A stretch of 64,000 bases of DNA from Gentiana macrophylla (taxonomy: Eukaryota > Streptophyta > Magnoliopsida > Gentianales > Gentianaceae). The DNA is taken from the NCBI GenBank assembly GCA_026214975.1, contig CM047814.1:23077058-23141057 (forward strand). Direction: 5' to 3'. The position numbers and the translations under genes were made by a program. This document shows, piece after piece, positions 10,901-26,861 of this stretch (the first letter of the stretch is position 1; each line of letters opens with the position of its first letter). The notes beneath the pieces are model-generated. The model was not told where the DNA came from. It saw only the letters and a list, made by a program, of their open reading frames with translations, and searched no databases.

Positions 10901-12495
10901 CAACAGACTTTTTTTATGGTGTTCTAGTATTAACGACAAATAGCAAATGTTATGGTTACCTATCTTTCTTAATGTGCTTTGAAAATGGTACTATGGTCAC
11001 AATAGATGCATCTTTATACTTTTCATGCATTTAGAACTTTAAGCATGAGATTTAGGAAACATCTTTTTGTTTAATTGCCACTTTCATTCTACATCTTGGC
11101 AGGCAAAAGAAGACGAGGACAAACCAGGGCTTCAAGCTATGTTGCAAAAAGTTCTCCAGCTCTATGCTTCTCGAGTTCTTTCAAAGCGTACTTATGCTCA
11201 AAAAGGTGCCTTTATGTTTCAAATTTCTATAGAACATTGCTAAACTGTTTGACTTCAATGACACCTTCATTAAGTTTTTCTGAAGTTGTTGAAAGGAGGT
11301 AATATGACCATTTCTGCACCTATATGTTTAAATTTGTGATTGATTGATTTGTTTCTTGTAAGAACAAAGTCTGTGTTTCAAAATCACTTAATCTATGCTA
11401 TAATATTGTTGCTACAGGGAATGAGATTCTAAAAGACGAGGAGTTCCTTGAAACAATAATAAAAGGTATCTCGAATTTTTCATGTATGATGATTGTGTCA
11501 CCATATGACACTGTTTATAATCATATTGTCATGATCAATATACTGTGCACTCCTTTCTTTATCCCAGTTTTTTTTTTTTTTTCTTTTTCCGGTCCTCTTC
11601 GGTATTGCTCTTTTCTCTATTTGGTAGAAACCTTTCTCAGAATAATTGGGAAGTTTTCAGTAATCAGCCATGTAAATGCATTGGTTTAGGAAATGACTTT
11701 CAATAATTGCTAGTTTCTCTTTGCCCAAGCTGTGACCTGTTCTCGTGTCTTTTCGCCAAGTGTATAGTCCTTGGATCACTTGCAGTAGTGTTGGTAAAAC
11801 AAGGTAAAATCTGTAAAATAGATATCCAAACTATTCAGATCTACTACATACCGTATGCAGTGGAATCTTTTTCCTCAGATCTATAAAACACAGAAATTCT
11901 AAATTCTGCGCTACTTATAGCACACAAAATACAGAAGTTCTATTCAAATTATGCGCGGTAGAGATTCTGTAATTGAGAAATGTGGTGTTTGAGTCTATAA
12001 AATAGTAGAAAATCTGTTAAGAGACGATAATCACTTTGCACTCTTAAGAAACAGGATAATCAAGATTTTATTTTGAAGCTCTCATTTTAAGGACTTATTT
12101 GCAATACTGGCATCAATGTAAAAGACTGAATTGGCCTTTTTACAGCCCCAGAGGAGGATTGGAATCGGTTGTTGATTGATGGGTTGTCTGTTGGTAAAGG
12201 AGAAATCTCACCTGAGAAACTGGATGGTGTTATCAAGAAACGAATCGAACGAACATTAATACGAACAGTAAGCATGTCTTTCATATTCCTTTCTGCTTTG
12301 CTTTGGAATTCAATCTCCTTTTCTTATTCCTTTTATCTTTGCCATATGGTTTTATTGGATGGTACCCTAATGGTGCATGTATCCTCTCAGGAAGGTGGTT
12401 CTTACCAGCAGCGGGTTCTCGTTGAATATCTTAAAGGGATTCAATCAAGAGCAGAGGAAGTTGTTCAAGTACTTCAGGGTAAGGCCAAACAATAG
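1924..12495 (+). CDS. Probable plastid-targeted conserved protein of unknown function (11 exons, 332 aa)
   Basis: Exons are 1924-2001, 2072-2151, 8564-8669, 9757-9855, 9946-10011, 10124-10240, 10502-10576, 11103-11205, 11418-11465, 12146-12267 and 12391-12495. They join in a continuous frame of 332 codons plus TAG. The first 55 or so residues (MAAFCSLR..., rich in Ser, Arg and Leu, few acids) look like a transit peptide. The rest is a soluble, largely helical protein with motifs EEAFKKTVEVDKLIDML, FNESFWIRLAAR, WPPRDPKALSRMN, DWNRLLIDGLSVGKGEISPE and a conserved-looking tail around RTEGGSYQQR. I recognise no catalytic motif and assign no function; it resembles uncharacterised chloroplast proteins of land plants. 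Intron 2 (6.4 kb) contains a copia element in the same orientation, and intron 4 appears to use a GC donor at 9856. No frameshift or stop was found. Confidence 0.8.
3355..3654 (+). repeat. 5' LTR of the copia element
   Basis: It runs from TGTTAAATCC to CTCTTACA, and a TATA-like TCTATAAATAAGAG near its 3' third probably drives element transcription. It contains a short inverted pair, GGAACACTGT and ACAGTGTTTCC. It matches the 3' copy at 297 of 300 positions. Confidence 0.95.
3723..4382 (+). CDS. Copia Gag (capsid) polyprotein, N-terminal part
   Basis: This 219-codon frame starts 68 bp after the LTR. It shows LNGKNYLKWSQFVRTFLKGR near the N-terminus and DSWDEKDSMVMSWLWNSM, EIWDTAKQSYS and QELDHYQC further in, the usual copia UBN2-type Gag signature. 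The frame stops early at TAG 4380-4382. The expected zinc knuckle lies in the next frame (about 4540-4620) and is damaged: the second cysteine of the CCHC motif reads as Arg. Gag would assemble the virus-like particle in the cytoplasm, but this copy looks unable to make a normal Gag-Pol. Confidence 0.85.
   Translation: MAGSTASSAATDSAISENPINSGELQNIQAAYKLNGKNYLKWSQFVRTFLKGRGKLSHLLGTGPARDDPKFDSWDEKDSMVMSWLWNSMTPEVSDPYMFLETAKEIWDTAKQSYSKVNDAAQIYEIRAKIQSTKQGNKSITEYSNLLQGMWQELDHYQCIQMKDKDDAATLRRMMEKDRIFSFLTGLSQDFDPVRVQILGKDDLPNLNETIAIVVAERE
4838..6565 (+). CDS. Copia protease-integrase segment of Pol
   Basis: A 575-codon open frame opens with the aspartic protease motif VDSGATDHM. It continues with the GAG-pre-integrase zinc-binding motif (YHRRLGHPS ... 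CNECEFAKH) and the integrase core (HSDIWGPS, FIDDCTRTTW, RTDNARDYF, YTPQQNGVAERKNR), followed by the GKL..R..KCVFIGYS segment typical of copia. No usual start codon is needed because it is part of a polyprotein. It is cut off from Gag by a stop and frameshift, and it ends in a stop shortly before the reverse transcriptase frame. Confidence 0.9.
   Translation: MVDSGATDHMTPDLSCFSTYLPCTTEKSITVANGSSVSVAGIGSVVIKEKLTLEEVLHVPNLSARLISIRKLTRDSKCYAIFSTNFCVIQDLETMKRIGCASAKEGLYVLKNADNDKTSCQNVSLLSRLNYDKIMLYHRRLGHPSFQILMHLFPNLCKGLNSDGFKCNECEFAKHKRVSYPMSSNLSDKPFNLIHSDIWGPSTNPNINGAHWFVIFIDDCTRTTWLYLMKQKSDLAQIFPVFYKMIVTQFEVKIKKIRTDNARDYFNRFLSPFLEEKGIIHESSCVYTPQQNGVAERKNRHLMDTARALLFQMNVPKHYWGEAVLTAAHLINRMPTKVLGKRSPIDILTKHFPDFLKSEGVHPKVFGCEAFVHIHQPNRGKLDPRSVKCVFIGYSNTQKGYKCYHPPTKRILISKDVTFYEMHPYFSGKAIIQGENFKSDYERGTALRSILILDLSESCENKQGPSNDTNHEGPISEHALDVPLIEQQSDAPRMNERKEKTPIIYTRKNWMRVQNVVPIEDTTVNTSEQEVPCTNEEPTSDATDILQNTDEDDPTVPISEQETVVVHPLMIFLLP
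6562..7367 (+). pseudogene. Copia reverse transcriptase, frameshifted
   Basis: The first frame (6562-6879) carries WVQAMKEEMNALEKNKTWELV and GCRWVFTIKYKSDGTIERYKARLV, the copia RT N-terminal signature. The second frame (7026-7367) carries CRLKKALYGLKQSPRAWF and the catalytic YVDDIIITGDD. Between them the frame is broken, with the expected QGIDYFDTFAPVAKM-like stretch readable only after shifts near 6880 and 6990. The enzyme is therefore not encoded intact. Confidence 0.85.
7620..8183 (+). pseudogene. Copia RNase H domain
   Basis: The open frame shows [69 protein letters not shown] and a short C-terminus ending just before the polypurine tract. The acidic residues of the D-E-D-D RNase H set are visible. 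It is separated from the RT block by further frame disruption around 7370-7620. Confidence 0.85.
8191..8490 (+). repeat. 3' LTR of the copia element
   Basis: It follows the purine tract directly. Three substitutions separate it from the 5' LTR and there is no length difference. The near identity suggests a fairly recent insertion on an evolutionary scale, although no substitution rate for this species is known here. Confidence 0.95.
8835..8975. repeat. Palindromic TGTAGTG repeats in intron 3
   Basis: Within intron 3 of the plastid-protein gene, the motif TGTGTAGTG and its complement CACTACACA recur at least six times in about 140 bp. Positions 8941-8967 form a 27-bp near-perfect palindrome built from GTGCACTACACA and its complement around a short AT centre. 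The block could extrude as a hairpin or be a decayed foldback element. No coding role is evident. Confidence 0.6.
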
Positions 12496-13760
12496 ACATA
12501 ACGCCTCCTATTATTAGTATTACTACAGCAGTAAAGCGCCTTTTTTTAGTTTTGTATATCCATGTCTGTATATTCGGGAGACTTTTAGGTAGAGAGAGAT
12601 GAAAAAAATAATATAAATACATAAATTCCACGGTTAGAGCACTTGCATCAAATACTATTACTGATTCTTTAGTTTACCGTTTCAAATACTACATTTTCAA
12701 GTTTACAGGATTTTGATCCAACATAAAATGCATTAGATTTTCCCTATAAAGAAAAAATGTATTAGATTCTCTATTTTACGTAATTTGGATTAATATGGTA
12801 AGATATAAATGAAATTTTACAGAATCTAAATAAATGCAGTAGAACCGGGATGGTGGTCTTCCACTTATTGAATAAAGATAGATCGTTTTTCAAAAAATAA
12901 ATAAATAAATAAATGCAGTAGATATAAAGGAAATTCCTTACAGAAATAAAGTATCTACTACGTGTTTTTTTTCTTAAATATGAATGTTCAAAATCTTTGA
13001 AATACAGGTTCAAAAACATTTATTATCTACTTTTATTGACTAATATGGTGTGTAAAATGTACGAGTTTTTAAGTTTTATCCCGTGAATTAAAGTGCATGG
13101 ATAAGAGTTATAAGGTGTGTAAATGGATGATTTCTTAAGTGTTATCCCAATAACTCTAAAAATGAATAACCAATAAGGTATCAGTGTAGTAGTTATAATT
13201 ACTCAGGCCAAATCTTATGCTGAATGACTGTGTTCGAAATCGCTTGGGTGGAAAAAAAAGGTGTGTGTGAATCTTTCGCTTTACGGAAGGAGGAACAAAG
13301 TCACCCAACTTTCGAGAGATCGTCTTCGGTAGAGTTCATCCGTTAGATAATGCAAAGGGTTTGAACTATCAGACAAAGCTTTTATGTAAATCTTGTTTAT
13401 AATACTAATTCGTACGTAACTATGAAACAAAATAAGTACAAAAAGAGATATGTCATGGAGGACAACAACCGCTTTTTCAATATCCACCGAACATCAGAAT
13501 TCCGAATGGTAAGATAGTCAATAATATCAATTAAATTACCCAAGATAAGATGAACCCAAACTTTACTCGTATTAGTGGGTTCCTATTAGTTTATTACTAT
13601 TAGGTTGTGCCATAAGCATATATGCGTAAGGTTGTTGGTTAAAATAAAACAATCTAAACCGTTTTACATGATCTTGTCACATGTTCTTATTAGGTTTGTT
13701 TCTATTACGTTGTTTCATAGCGCACATGTAAAGTATTAATGGTTGGTGGATTATCACATA
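12496..13760. other. Intergenic, no gene seen
   Basis: AT-rich DNA downstream of the plastid-protein gene. A short (AAAT)n tract lies near 12890-12915. No reading frame shows a recognisable protein or consistent splice structure, and no repeat could be classified. Confidence 0.5.
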
Positions 13761-14033
13761 CTCCATCTGTTCATATTTAACTGTCATGGTTATCAAAAGT
13801 ACAAATTCTTTTTTTATGCTCTGTAGTTACATTTCCAAAACATTCTTTATTGTATTTTTCTACCTCTACCTCTACCTTTATTTATTTAGGGGTGGGAGAT
13901 AGAAAACAACAATGCATTAATTATATTCAAGGGGTGTTGTTGTCATTTTGATGTTAAATCAAAACATTAACTACTCTCCTTAATGGAGTATGTGTTTTTA
14001 GCAACTGCGACAGTTAAATAAAAACAAATGAAG
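13761..14033. mobile_element. Decayed Stowaway-like MITE
   Basis: The left end CTCCATCTGTTCATATTTAA and the complement of the right end, CTTCATTTGTTTTTATTTAA, form imperfect inverted repeats followed by CTGTC on each side. TA dinucleotides flank both ends. The pattern is a diverged version of the CTCCCTCCGTTCC family seen at 1066-1329; the length (273 bp) fits. Confidence 0.6.
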
Positions 14034-14394
14034 TATTTACAAGGAACGACAATTCATAGCCTCTCTCTATCGACAAATATATAGTTTGGTTTTTAACGTT
14101 TTAAATTTGGAAAACAAAACCAAATTGTTTTTTACGGTGTGGTTTTTTATGATTCAAAAACCGACCAAGAAACATGGTATACGTTTTTCTAATTTGGTTC
14201 GACCGATTGGTTTGGTTTTCGGTTTTTGTTTACACCTCTAGTTTTACATGTCAAAACATGTTTTAAATACAAAAAAGAGTCTCTTCCATTGAAATGTGTA
14301 GAGGCATTATAGTTTAGTCTCACCTTAAAAAACGATAGAAATTGTGGTTTGGCCCGTATAACGTCGAACCTACAACTTAACCCTTTATGCCACG

Positions 14395-15476
14395 TTTAAT
14401 GAAATGGAATGAAATAAAATAATAAGAATTGAATTGAATGGAATGAAATGAATTTATTCCATCACCGCGTTTGGCATGTTAGTAATGAGTATGACAGAAT
14501 AGTGGATTGAGGTAGGGTGGATAGAGTATGGTATGGTTCGCATAAGATAAGATATGATGGAAGAGATAGGTTAGGTGGCGTGGGGTGGGGTTAGGTAGGG
14601 TGAGGGGCTACCCCACACCCCAACTCCACAAACCTGCTATACTTCACCGTCACCTACCCTTACCCTACCCCTACCCACCACCCCACTCCCTATACCAACC
14701 ACCCTACCTTACCCCCCTTTCTGAATACTCCGCCATCACCCACCCTTACCCTACCCTACCTATCACTCCACTCTACCCTATCCTACCAACTACCCTACCT
14801 TACCCTGCCCTACAATACTCACCACCTTACCCTATCCACCACCCCACCCTACTACTACCCTACCATACCATACCCACCACACCCTACCTTACCCTACCCT
14901 ACCCACCACCCCAAACCTACCCTACCTACCACCCCACTCTACCTTACCTTACTCACCACCCCACACTACCGTACCTTACCTCACACACCACCCCGCACTA
15001 CCCTACATGCCTACCCTACCCTACACACCACCGAACCTTACCCCTGCCTTGCCCTACCCTGCCCTAGCCATCACCACTCCCCAACCCAACCTTACCCACC
15101 AACCCACATCTACTCTACCCTACTCACCACCTCACCCTATCATACCCTACCATACCTTACGACATCCTACCTACCTTACCCCACCACCTACTGTACTCCA
15201 CCATCACCTACCCCACCCTACCCTACCCTACCCCACCTACATTACCATAGCCCACCCTACCACCCACCACTCTTACCCATCACACACGTGTTTTGTCAAT
15301 TTTCATTTTATTTCATCGCATTCCATCTATTTTTGAAAGGAATGAAAATTGACTTTTTTCATTCCATTGGAATAAAATTCATTCAATTCCATTACTTCAT
15401 TATCATACACAAACACTGGAATGTAATGAAAAATAATTCCATTCAATTCAATTCCCACCTAACAAACACACCATTA
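14395..15476. repeat. Foldback-like element with an internal TACCC/CCACC array
   Basis: The outer parts carry GAATTGAATTGAATGGAAT-type sequence at the left (about 14428) and its complement ATTCCATTCAATTCAATTC at the right (about 15436), so the block is bounded by inverted AT-rich arms. Inside, a short purine-rich arm (GGTTAGGTAGGGTGAGGGG, to about 14608) is followed by about 680 bp of pyrimidine-rich strand made of irregular CCCTACC and ACCACCCC units. The array is not the plant telomere repeat (CCCTAAA). The long open frame across it is a by-product of the repeat and is not taken as a gene. Confidence 0.6.
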
Positions 15477-15775
15477 GTTCATCATTCGGCTTGTTAAAGG
15501 TAGAACTTGGTTCGACATTTGGAGTGTTGAACATCTACTTTTATAATGGAATAAATATAGTTAAAAAAGTATGGTGCCAGAAGTAAGAATGACAATTTTA
15601 TAATTAAAGATGTGGTACAAATAAAGTGTGTAATATAACCAAAAAAATGTGGTGCCACAAGAGATTTCATTTAGGTGGTGTGGTGCACCTAATTCGGTAT
15701 ACCTATGTAGATTTCCTAAGGTGTCTTTAACAACTCAGTATAAAAATGACACGACCATAGTTTTTTCTAAAGTAA

Positions 15776-15908
15776 TGCAATGTCCACAATAAAATGGACA
15801 CAACACATCTTTACCATTGATTATGATGTATGACCCATAGACAGTGACCAATCGTATTTAATGGTGTATGATGTGTCATGTCTATTTTATTGTGCACACA
15901 ACATTTTG
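15776..15908. mobile_element. Short hairpin MITE
   Basis: The left arm CACAATAAAATGGACACAAC and the complement of the right arm, CACAATAAAATAGACATGAC, are inverted repeats of about 30 bp separated by about 60 bp. There is no coding capacity. The flanking target duplication was not resolved. Confidence 0.6.
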
Positions 15909-16338
15909 CTAATAAGAGAGTCACTTCTATAACTCTTTTGTGTTAATATAATCCGGATCCATAAGGAAAATGTAAAGGAGTTTTTATTGGTACCTCTAAT
16001 TACTTCCGGTAGCACGAGTGCTTAGCTTACAGAAAGAAATTACTTCGAAATCCACGGTTATCTTTTACGACAAAAAACACTATTGTTATTGACATTACTT
16101 TTCCTACAAAAGATTAGTGAAAGCAATTTTATTTATTATTTATTTATTTATTTTTGCAGAATTGGGGCACTGGTACCATCAATGACATTGATATTCTTTA
16201 TAAACAAGGAGCATCGGTGGCAGCAAGGTTTATAAAAATGTCATTGAGCAGTGATTTTTCTATGTATGTGGTGTCGACATAATTTCACAACGTCATAATT
16301 TTCTTTAAATACAAAATATGATCTTGACAAGAAAAGAA

Positions 16339-16412
16339 ATGTCAATAGAACCCTAAATACTTAAATAACGAAATTTAGGGTCCTTAAAGCTAAGGTCGAG
16401 TTCTATTGACAT
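16339..16412. repeat. 74-bp inverted-repeat element
   Basis: ATGTCAATAGAAC at the left end is matched by its exact complement GTTCTATTGACAT at the right end, about 48 bp apart. The inner sequence includes CCTAAAT and its complement ATTTAGG. It is a small MITE or MITE remnant about 320 bp upstream of the MCM4 start. Confidence 0.5.
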
Positions 16413-16559
16413 CCCAAAAATACTTCTGACTTATCAAAAAAAAACTACAACAATACTTGTCACATTCTATTCAAATATAAAAATTTATTATGTATAAATA
16501 TGGTAACGAAAGTATTTACAGGGCCAATAGAACTCATCTATTACAAAATAGTATGCAAT

Positions 16560-16652
16560 TTGAAAAGCCCAATTATGTTAGGCCTATTGACGTTCAGCCC
16601 GAGCCCAAATCTGTTCAATTTTGGCGGGAGAAGTCGGTCTCTTTTCCCGCCC
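16560..16652 (+). promoter_or_regulatory. MCM4 promoter: E2F sites and site II motifs
   Basis: Two sequences fit the E2F-DP consensus: ATTTTGGCGGGAG (16618-16630) and TTTTCCCGCCC (16642-16652), the second inverted, 78-112 bp upstream of the start codon. Two GCCCAA motifs (about 16566-16572 and 16602-16607) are the complement of the site II element TGGGCY bound by TCP factors. E2F control of MCM genes at G1/S is established in plants; the use of these particular sites is inferred from their sequence and position. Confidence 0.65.
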
Positions 16653-16729
16653 GATTCTAGCCCCAGCTCAAAGCCCCCACTCACTTTCCTCCCTCATCCT
16701 CACTCTCACACACAGAGACCACAGAGACC

Positions 16730-21871
<5,142 letters not shown>

Positions 21872-22831
21872 TGAGAGCATTGCAGATGCGAATAGACAGT
21901 TCTTGGTTAAACGCCTTCAGCTCACTTGAATGCAGAGGTAACTGCTTTCATATCCTGGAGGAAGCGACACTGATCTACTCCGTGGATACAGTAGAAAGCT
22001 GGACACAACCCCATGATTGTTCTCTTTTTTCCAATTGGTATTTAATTTCGTTTGCTAATTCTAGAATTGGTCTCATCAATCGGGAGACTAGCCTTTTCTG
22101 TACTTTGTTGTGAGTAGTGAAGGCTTCCCTTAACGCGGAGATGCCAAGTATATGTTGTTGGTATAATATGTTCCTGATGTAATGGCTTCTTGTCCAACAT
22201 TTAGGTTTAATCAATTGAGCCCAGCTTGCCGACTCTTTTTGTTGGGGCGAAAATGGATTATTCTCGTTTCTTGTCTTTTGTTTTGTAATTTATTTTTGTG
22301 TTGTTTAACATTATTCTTGCTTAATTAGTAATGTAAAACGGCTTGAATGTTGAGACAAATCCAAAGAGTTTGAGGGTTATATTTTGGGACGGAGGAAGTA
22401 TTAAACAAGACACAAATGCCCAAAGTAAAATAGAATTTATGATGCACCACATAGAATGAGTTCAGGATAGACCACATAGAGTGCCAGTTACACCCCTGAT
22501 CGTGAAATATCGATTGCTTGTTGAACCCTGTGAATTGCGTGAAAGTAGGATACTCCAAATTCGAGGGTCAAAGAGTTTTAGAAAACGTTCTTGGCGGAAA
22601 AAAATGTGAATGAAAGATCCCACTGAATTGAATTCAGCAATAATGGGAATGCCAGAGTTAAGAATAAGAGCAGCCACACTTGTAATAATTAATAACTTAA
22701 ATGAAACAGAAAGTAATCTATACACAGATTTCCCAGAGACCTAAGACAAATGCCATTACAGGCATATTTTGTAATGTGCCTTTTTATGTACAAAATAGAT
22801 AAAAGAACAACTACTATGACGAGTATCTCAG
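21872..22831. other. MCM4-RD19 convergent intergenic region
   Basis: The two genes converge here, so this should hold both 3' untranslated regions. A lone Stowaway terminus (GGGACGGAGGAAGTA, about 22386-22400) marks a truncated MITE. Nothing else could be identified. Confidence 0.5.
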
Positions 22832-24691
<1,860 letters not shown>

Positions 24692-25904
24692 GGTTTTCCG
24701 TTGAAGGAAATTTGCTTTGCTTTGCTTTGCTTTACCACAAGAAGCTATGTGATTCGTTCTTAAATAAGAGTAACGAGCGAATAGCGTGAGAGTGGTGGGT
24801 CCCTCTTAGTAAAAAAATTTAAATCTCCTTTTCCTAAGAGTGATAGTAATGGCCTTGTCCAATAATGGGATCCAAAATAGGTTAGTCCCCCACAAAACTG
24901 ATGGGAAATGAAAATAAGTGGAGCAAATGGATGGTAAGTTATTTTTATCTTATAATGGTTTTTTAAAAAAAAAGGTGAATTTATTTATTTATTAATAAAA
25001 TAGTAAGGTAGTGGTTAAATTTGTTGGATATTTGTGGTGTTGATGGAGAGAGAGACAAACTCATCTCATCTATTTACTCATCTACTTTTCGATGGAAAAG
25101 TTGAGTTTTTTTTTTTTCATGGCATGAAAAAAGAGGCCATTACCCAATTTTTTTTATTAAAAAAGCCCATTTATTTTTTTCAGGGACACAAAATGAGGTA
25201 GGAAAATAGGCTACTACAGCCACTCTAATGGGAATCCAATATCGACATGATGCCACGTGTAACATAGGTGAACGAAGGTTTCCGGTTAACCATAAGCATT
25301 AAGGCTGAGTTTGGATTGACGTTTAGGTAGAGTTAAAGTTGGTTTTGAAAGACTTGGATCGGTTTGGGGCGTTATAATTGCTTCAAACCAAACCAACGGA
25401 AGTCAACCCGAATAGTTTGGTTTGAAATGATTTCGGTTTGAATTGAGTTGATTTCGGTTTATGAAGTCTAATATTTAAAATTAAAAAAAAAACATGACAA
25501 AACCAATCTTTTTAACATAAACTCTAAATAGCTACATCCAAACTAAAATAAATTACAAACCAAAATGATAAAGAAAAAAATTAAAACAACTTACAAATAA
25601 CAACACATTCTGATATTATTCAAATTATAATCAATCATCCATAAGTGCATACTTACATACATGCGTTTACCGATTTACATATTTATATCAAAAGAAAAAT
25701 CTTTGACCAACTAAACTCTACTATTGCGCTTAAGTGGTTAGTAAGTCTAAGATTGTTATATATGCAGTGGACCCACCTTACGCCTCAAAAGTGGTCTCAA
25801 GCCTCAAATAATCATGGCCCCACATATATGGTCCCAAGCCCCCCAAATTTTTATTATTGTAGTAGTAGTGTTAATATTAGTATGTTATGTGTCTTTTCTT
25901 GACA
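24692..25904. other. RD19 upstream region with decayed repeats
   Basis: The proximal part is the RD19 promoter and 5' leader: a TTTGC reiteration at about 24708-24731 and a TATA-like TTCTTAAATAAGAG near 24757. GTAATGGCCT (about 24848) and its complement AGGCCATTAC (about 25132) may mark an old inverted-repeat element. From about 25309 the sequence is rich in GGTTTGG and GGTTTGAA runs that recur at 26140-26300, suggesting the two arms of a decayed repeat. No gene was seen. Confidence 0.4.
25254..25259 (-). promoter_or_regulatory. G-box / ABRE-like CACGTG
   Basis: CCACGTGT contains the G-box core recognised by bZIP and bHLH factors and matches the ABRE consensus. It lies about 560 bp upstream of the RD19-like start codon. 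RD19 genes are known for drought induction, which makes the site plausible, but a 6-bp match is weak evidence alone. Confidence 0.3.
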
Positions 25905-26005
25905 AAAAGACCTTATATCCTAGTGGTTTAAAACAAACCTTTTAAGTCTCCATAATTACAGGTTGTAAGTTCAAATCCCACTCCAACATTTTTATTTTTT
26001 TTTCC
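25905..26005 (+). mobile_element. tRNA-derived SINE-like insertion
   Basis: A box A-like sequence (CCTAGTGGTTTAAAAC, about 25919) is followed about 35 bp later by a box B-like AGTTCAAATCCC (about 25969), the spacing of an RNA polymerase III tRNA promoter. It ends in a T-rich tail. It does not fold as a complete tRNA, so a SINE is preferred over a tRNA gene. Confidence 0.45.
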
Positions 26006-26129
26006 TGATTTTTTAACTTTCAGTTTATATACTAAGAATAATTTCAAAATTTTTCCTGGTTATATAATAGGTTATATTGAAAAGAAAAAAAATTGAGTTA
26101 TATTGGGTCGATTGGGTAATGAGTATAAT

Positions 26130-26320
26130 ATATATAATTAATGTATAAAAATTTGGTTTTGTTTGGATTGGATTGGATATAATTAAAAATATCCAAACCA
26201 ACCCAACGGTCAGTTTGGTTTCCAAACCAAACCAATTCAATTGGTTTTTTATTGGTTTGGTAAATTCGGATTGGTTTGGATCGGTTTACGGTTTGGAATG
26301 ATTTACTGATTATTTTGCTC
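26130..26320. repeat. TTGGTTTGG-rich repeat
   Basis: Runs of CCAAACCAAACC and GGTTTGGATCGG alternate, echoing the block at 25309-25460. Such GGTTTGG-rich stretches are common in plant repetitive DNA. No coding capacity was recognised. Confidence 0.4.
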
Positions 26321-26400
26321 AGCACTAACCACCGTTAGAAGATTGGGTTGTTTGCAATCCTGGGGTACACGCTAGATCAAAACACGTAATATTTAGCCAA

Positions 26401-26518
26401 CAAGGCATCGGCCCAGCGGTAGTAAGTGCTGTGGTTATTATTCGGAGGTTTCGGGTTTGAGTCCCAGTGGGGATAAAAGTGTGTGTGCGTAAAAAAAAAG
26501 TTAAATTAAAAAAAAAAC
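26401..26518 (+). mobile_element. tRNA-derived SINE with A-rich tail
   Basis: GCCCAGCGGTAGTAAGTGCT (box A-like) and GGGTTTGAGTCCC (box B-like, about 26453-26465) are spaced as in a Pol III type 2 promoter. A short body and an A-rich tail follow (about 26491-26518). This is the clearest of three SINE-like insertions in the window. Confidence 0.6.
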
Positions 26519-26580
26519 ACTTATATTTAAATATTTATTATTTTCACTTTTTTTGTTGTTTTTTTTGAAAATTTTGTTGT

Positions 26581-26708
26581 ACGGAAAAAATCCCCTCCGA
26601 TGCATTTGACGGTCAAATGTGAAAATACATACAAAACGACGTTGTTTTATGTTTTATGTGTCTTTTTATACTTGATTGTCAAGTGCATTGGAGGGGATTA
26701 ATATCCGT
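26581..26708. mobile_element. 128-bp hairpin MITE
   Basis: The left arm has AATCCCCTCCGATGCATTTG and the complement of the right arm has AATCCCCTCCAATGCACTTG; both ends start ACGG. The two arms of about 30 bp face each other across about 70 bp, so single strands would fold into a long hairpin. No coding capacity. Confidence 0.65.
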
Positions 26709-26861
26709 CGTTTTACATACATATATTTGACATAATTACATAAATAGTATTAAAAAGAGACATAAATAAAGTTCATCAATAAATACATGAAAAAAACACA
26801 TGTTTTGAGACTTCAAAAATAAATAAATTAAACTCTTCAAACAAAACAGAGTAATAATGGT

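Noticed and set aside
14600..15290. Interstitial telomere-like repeat
   Set aside because: The unit is CCCTACC/CCACC and irregular, not the CCCTAAA heptamer of plant telomeres.
14585..15336. Long plus-strand open frames of Pro/Thr/Tyr-rich repeats
   Set aside because: They result from the CCCTACC/ACCACCCC array, which lacks stops in several frames. No start context, splice sites or conserved domain supports a gene.
26401..26470. tRNA gene
   Set aside because: Box A- and B-like motifs are present, but the acceptor stem does not pair and an A-rich tail follows, which fits a SINE.
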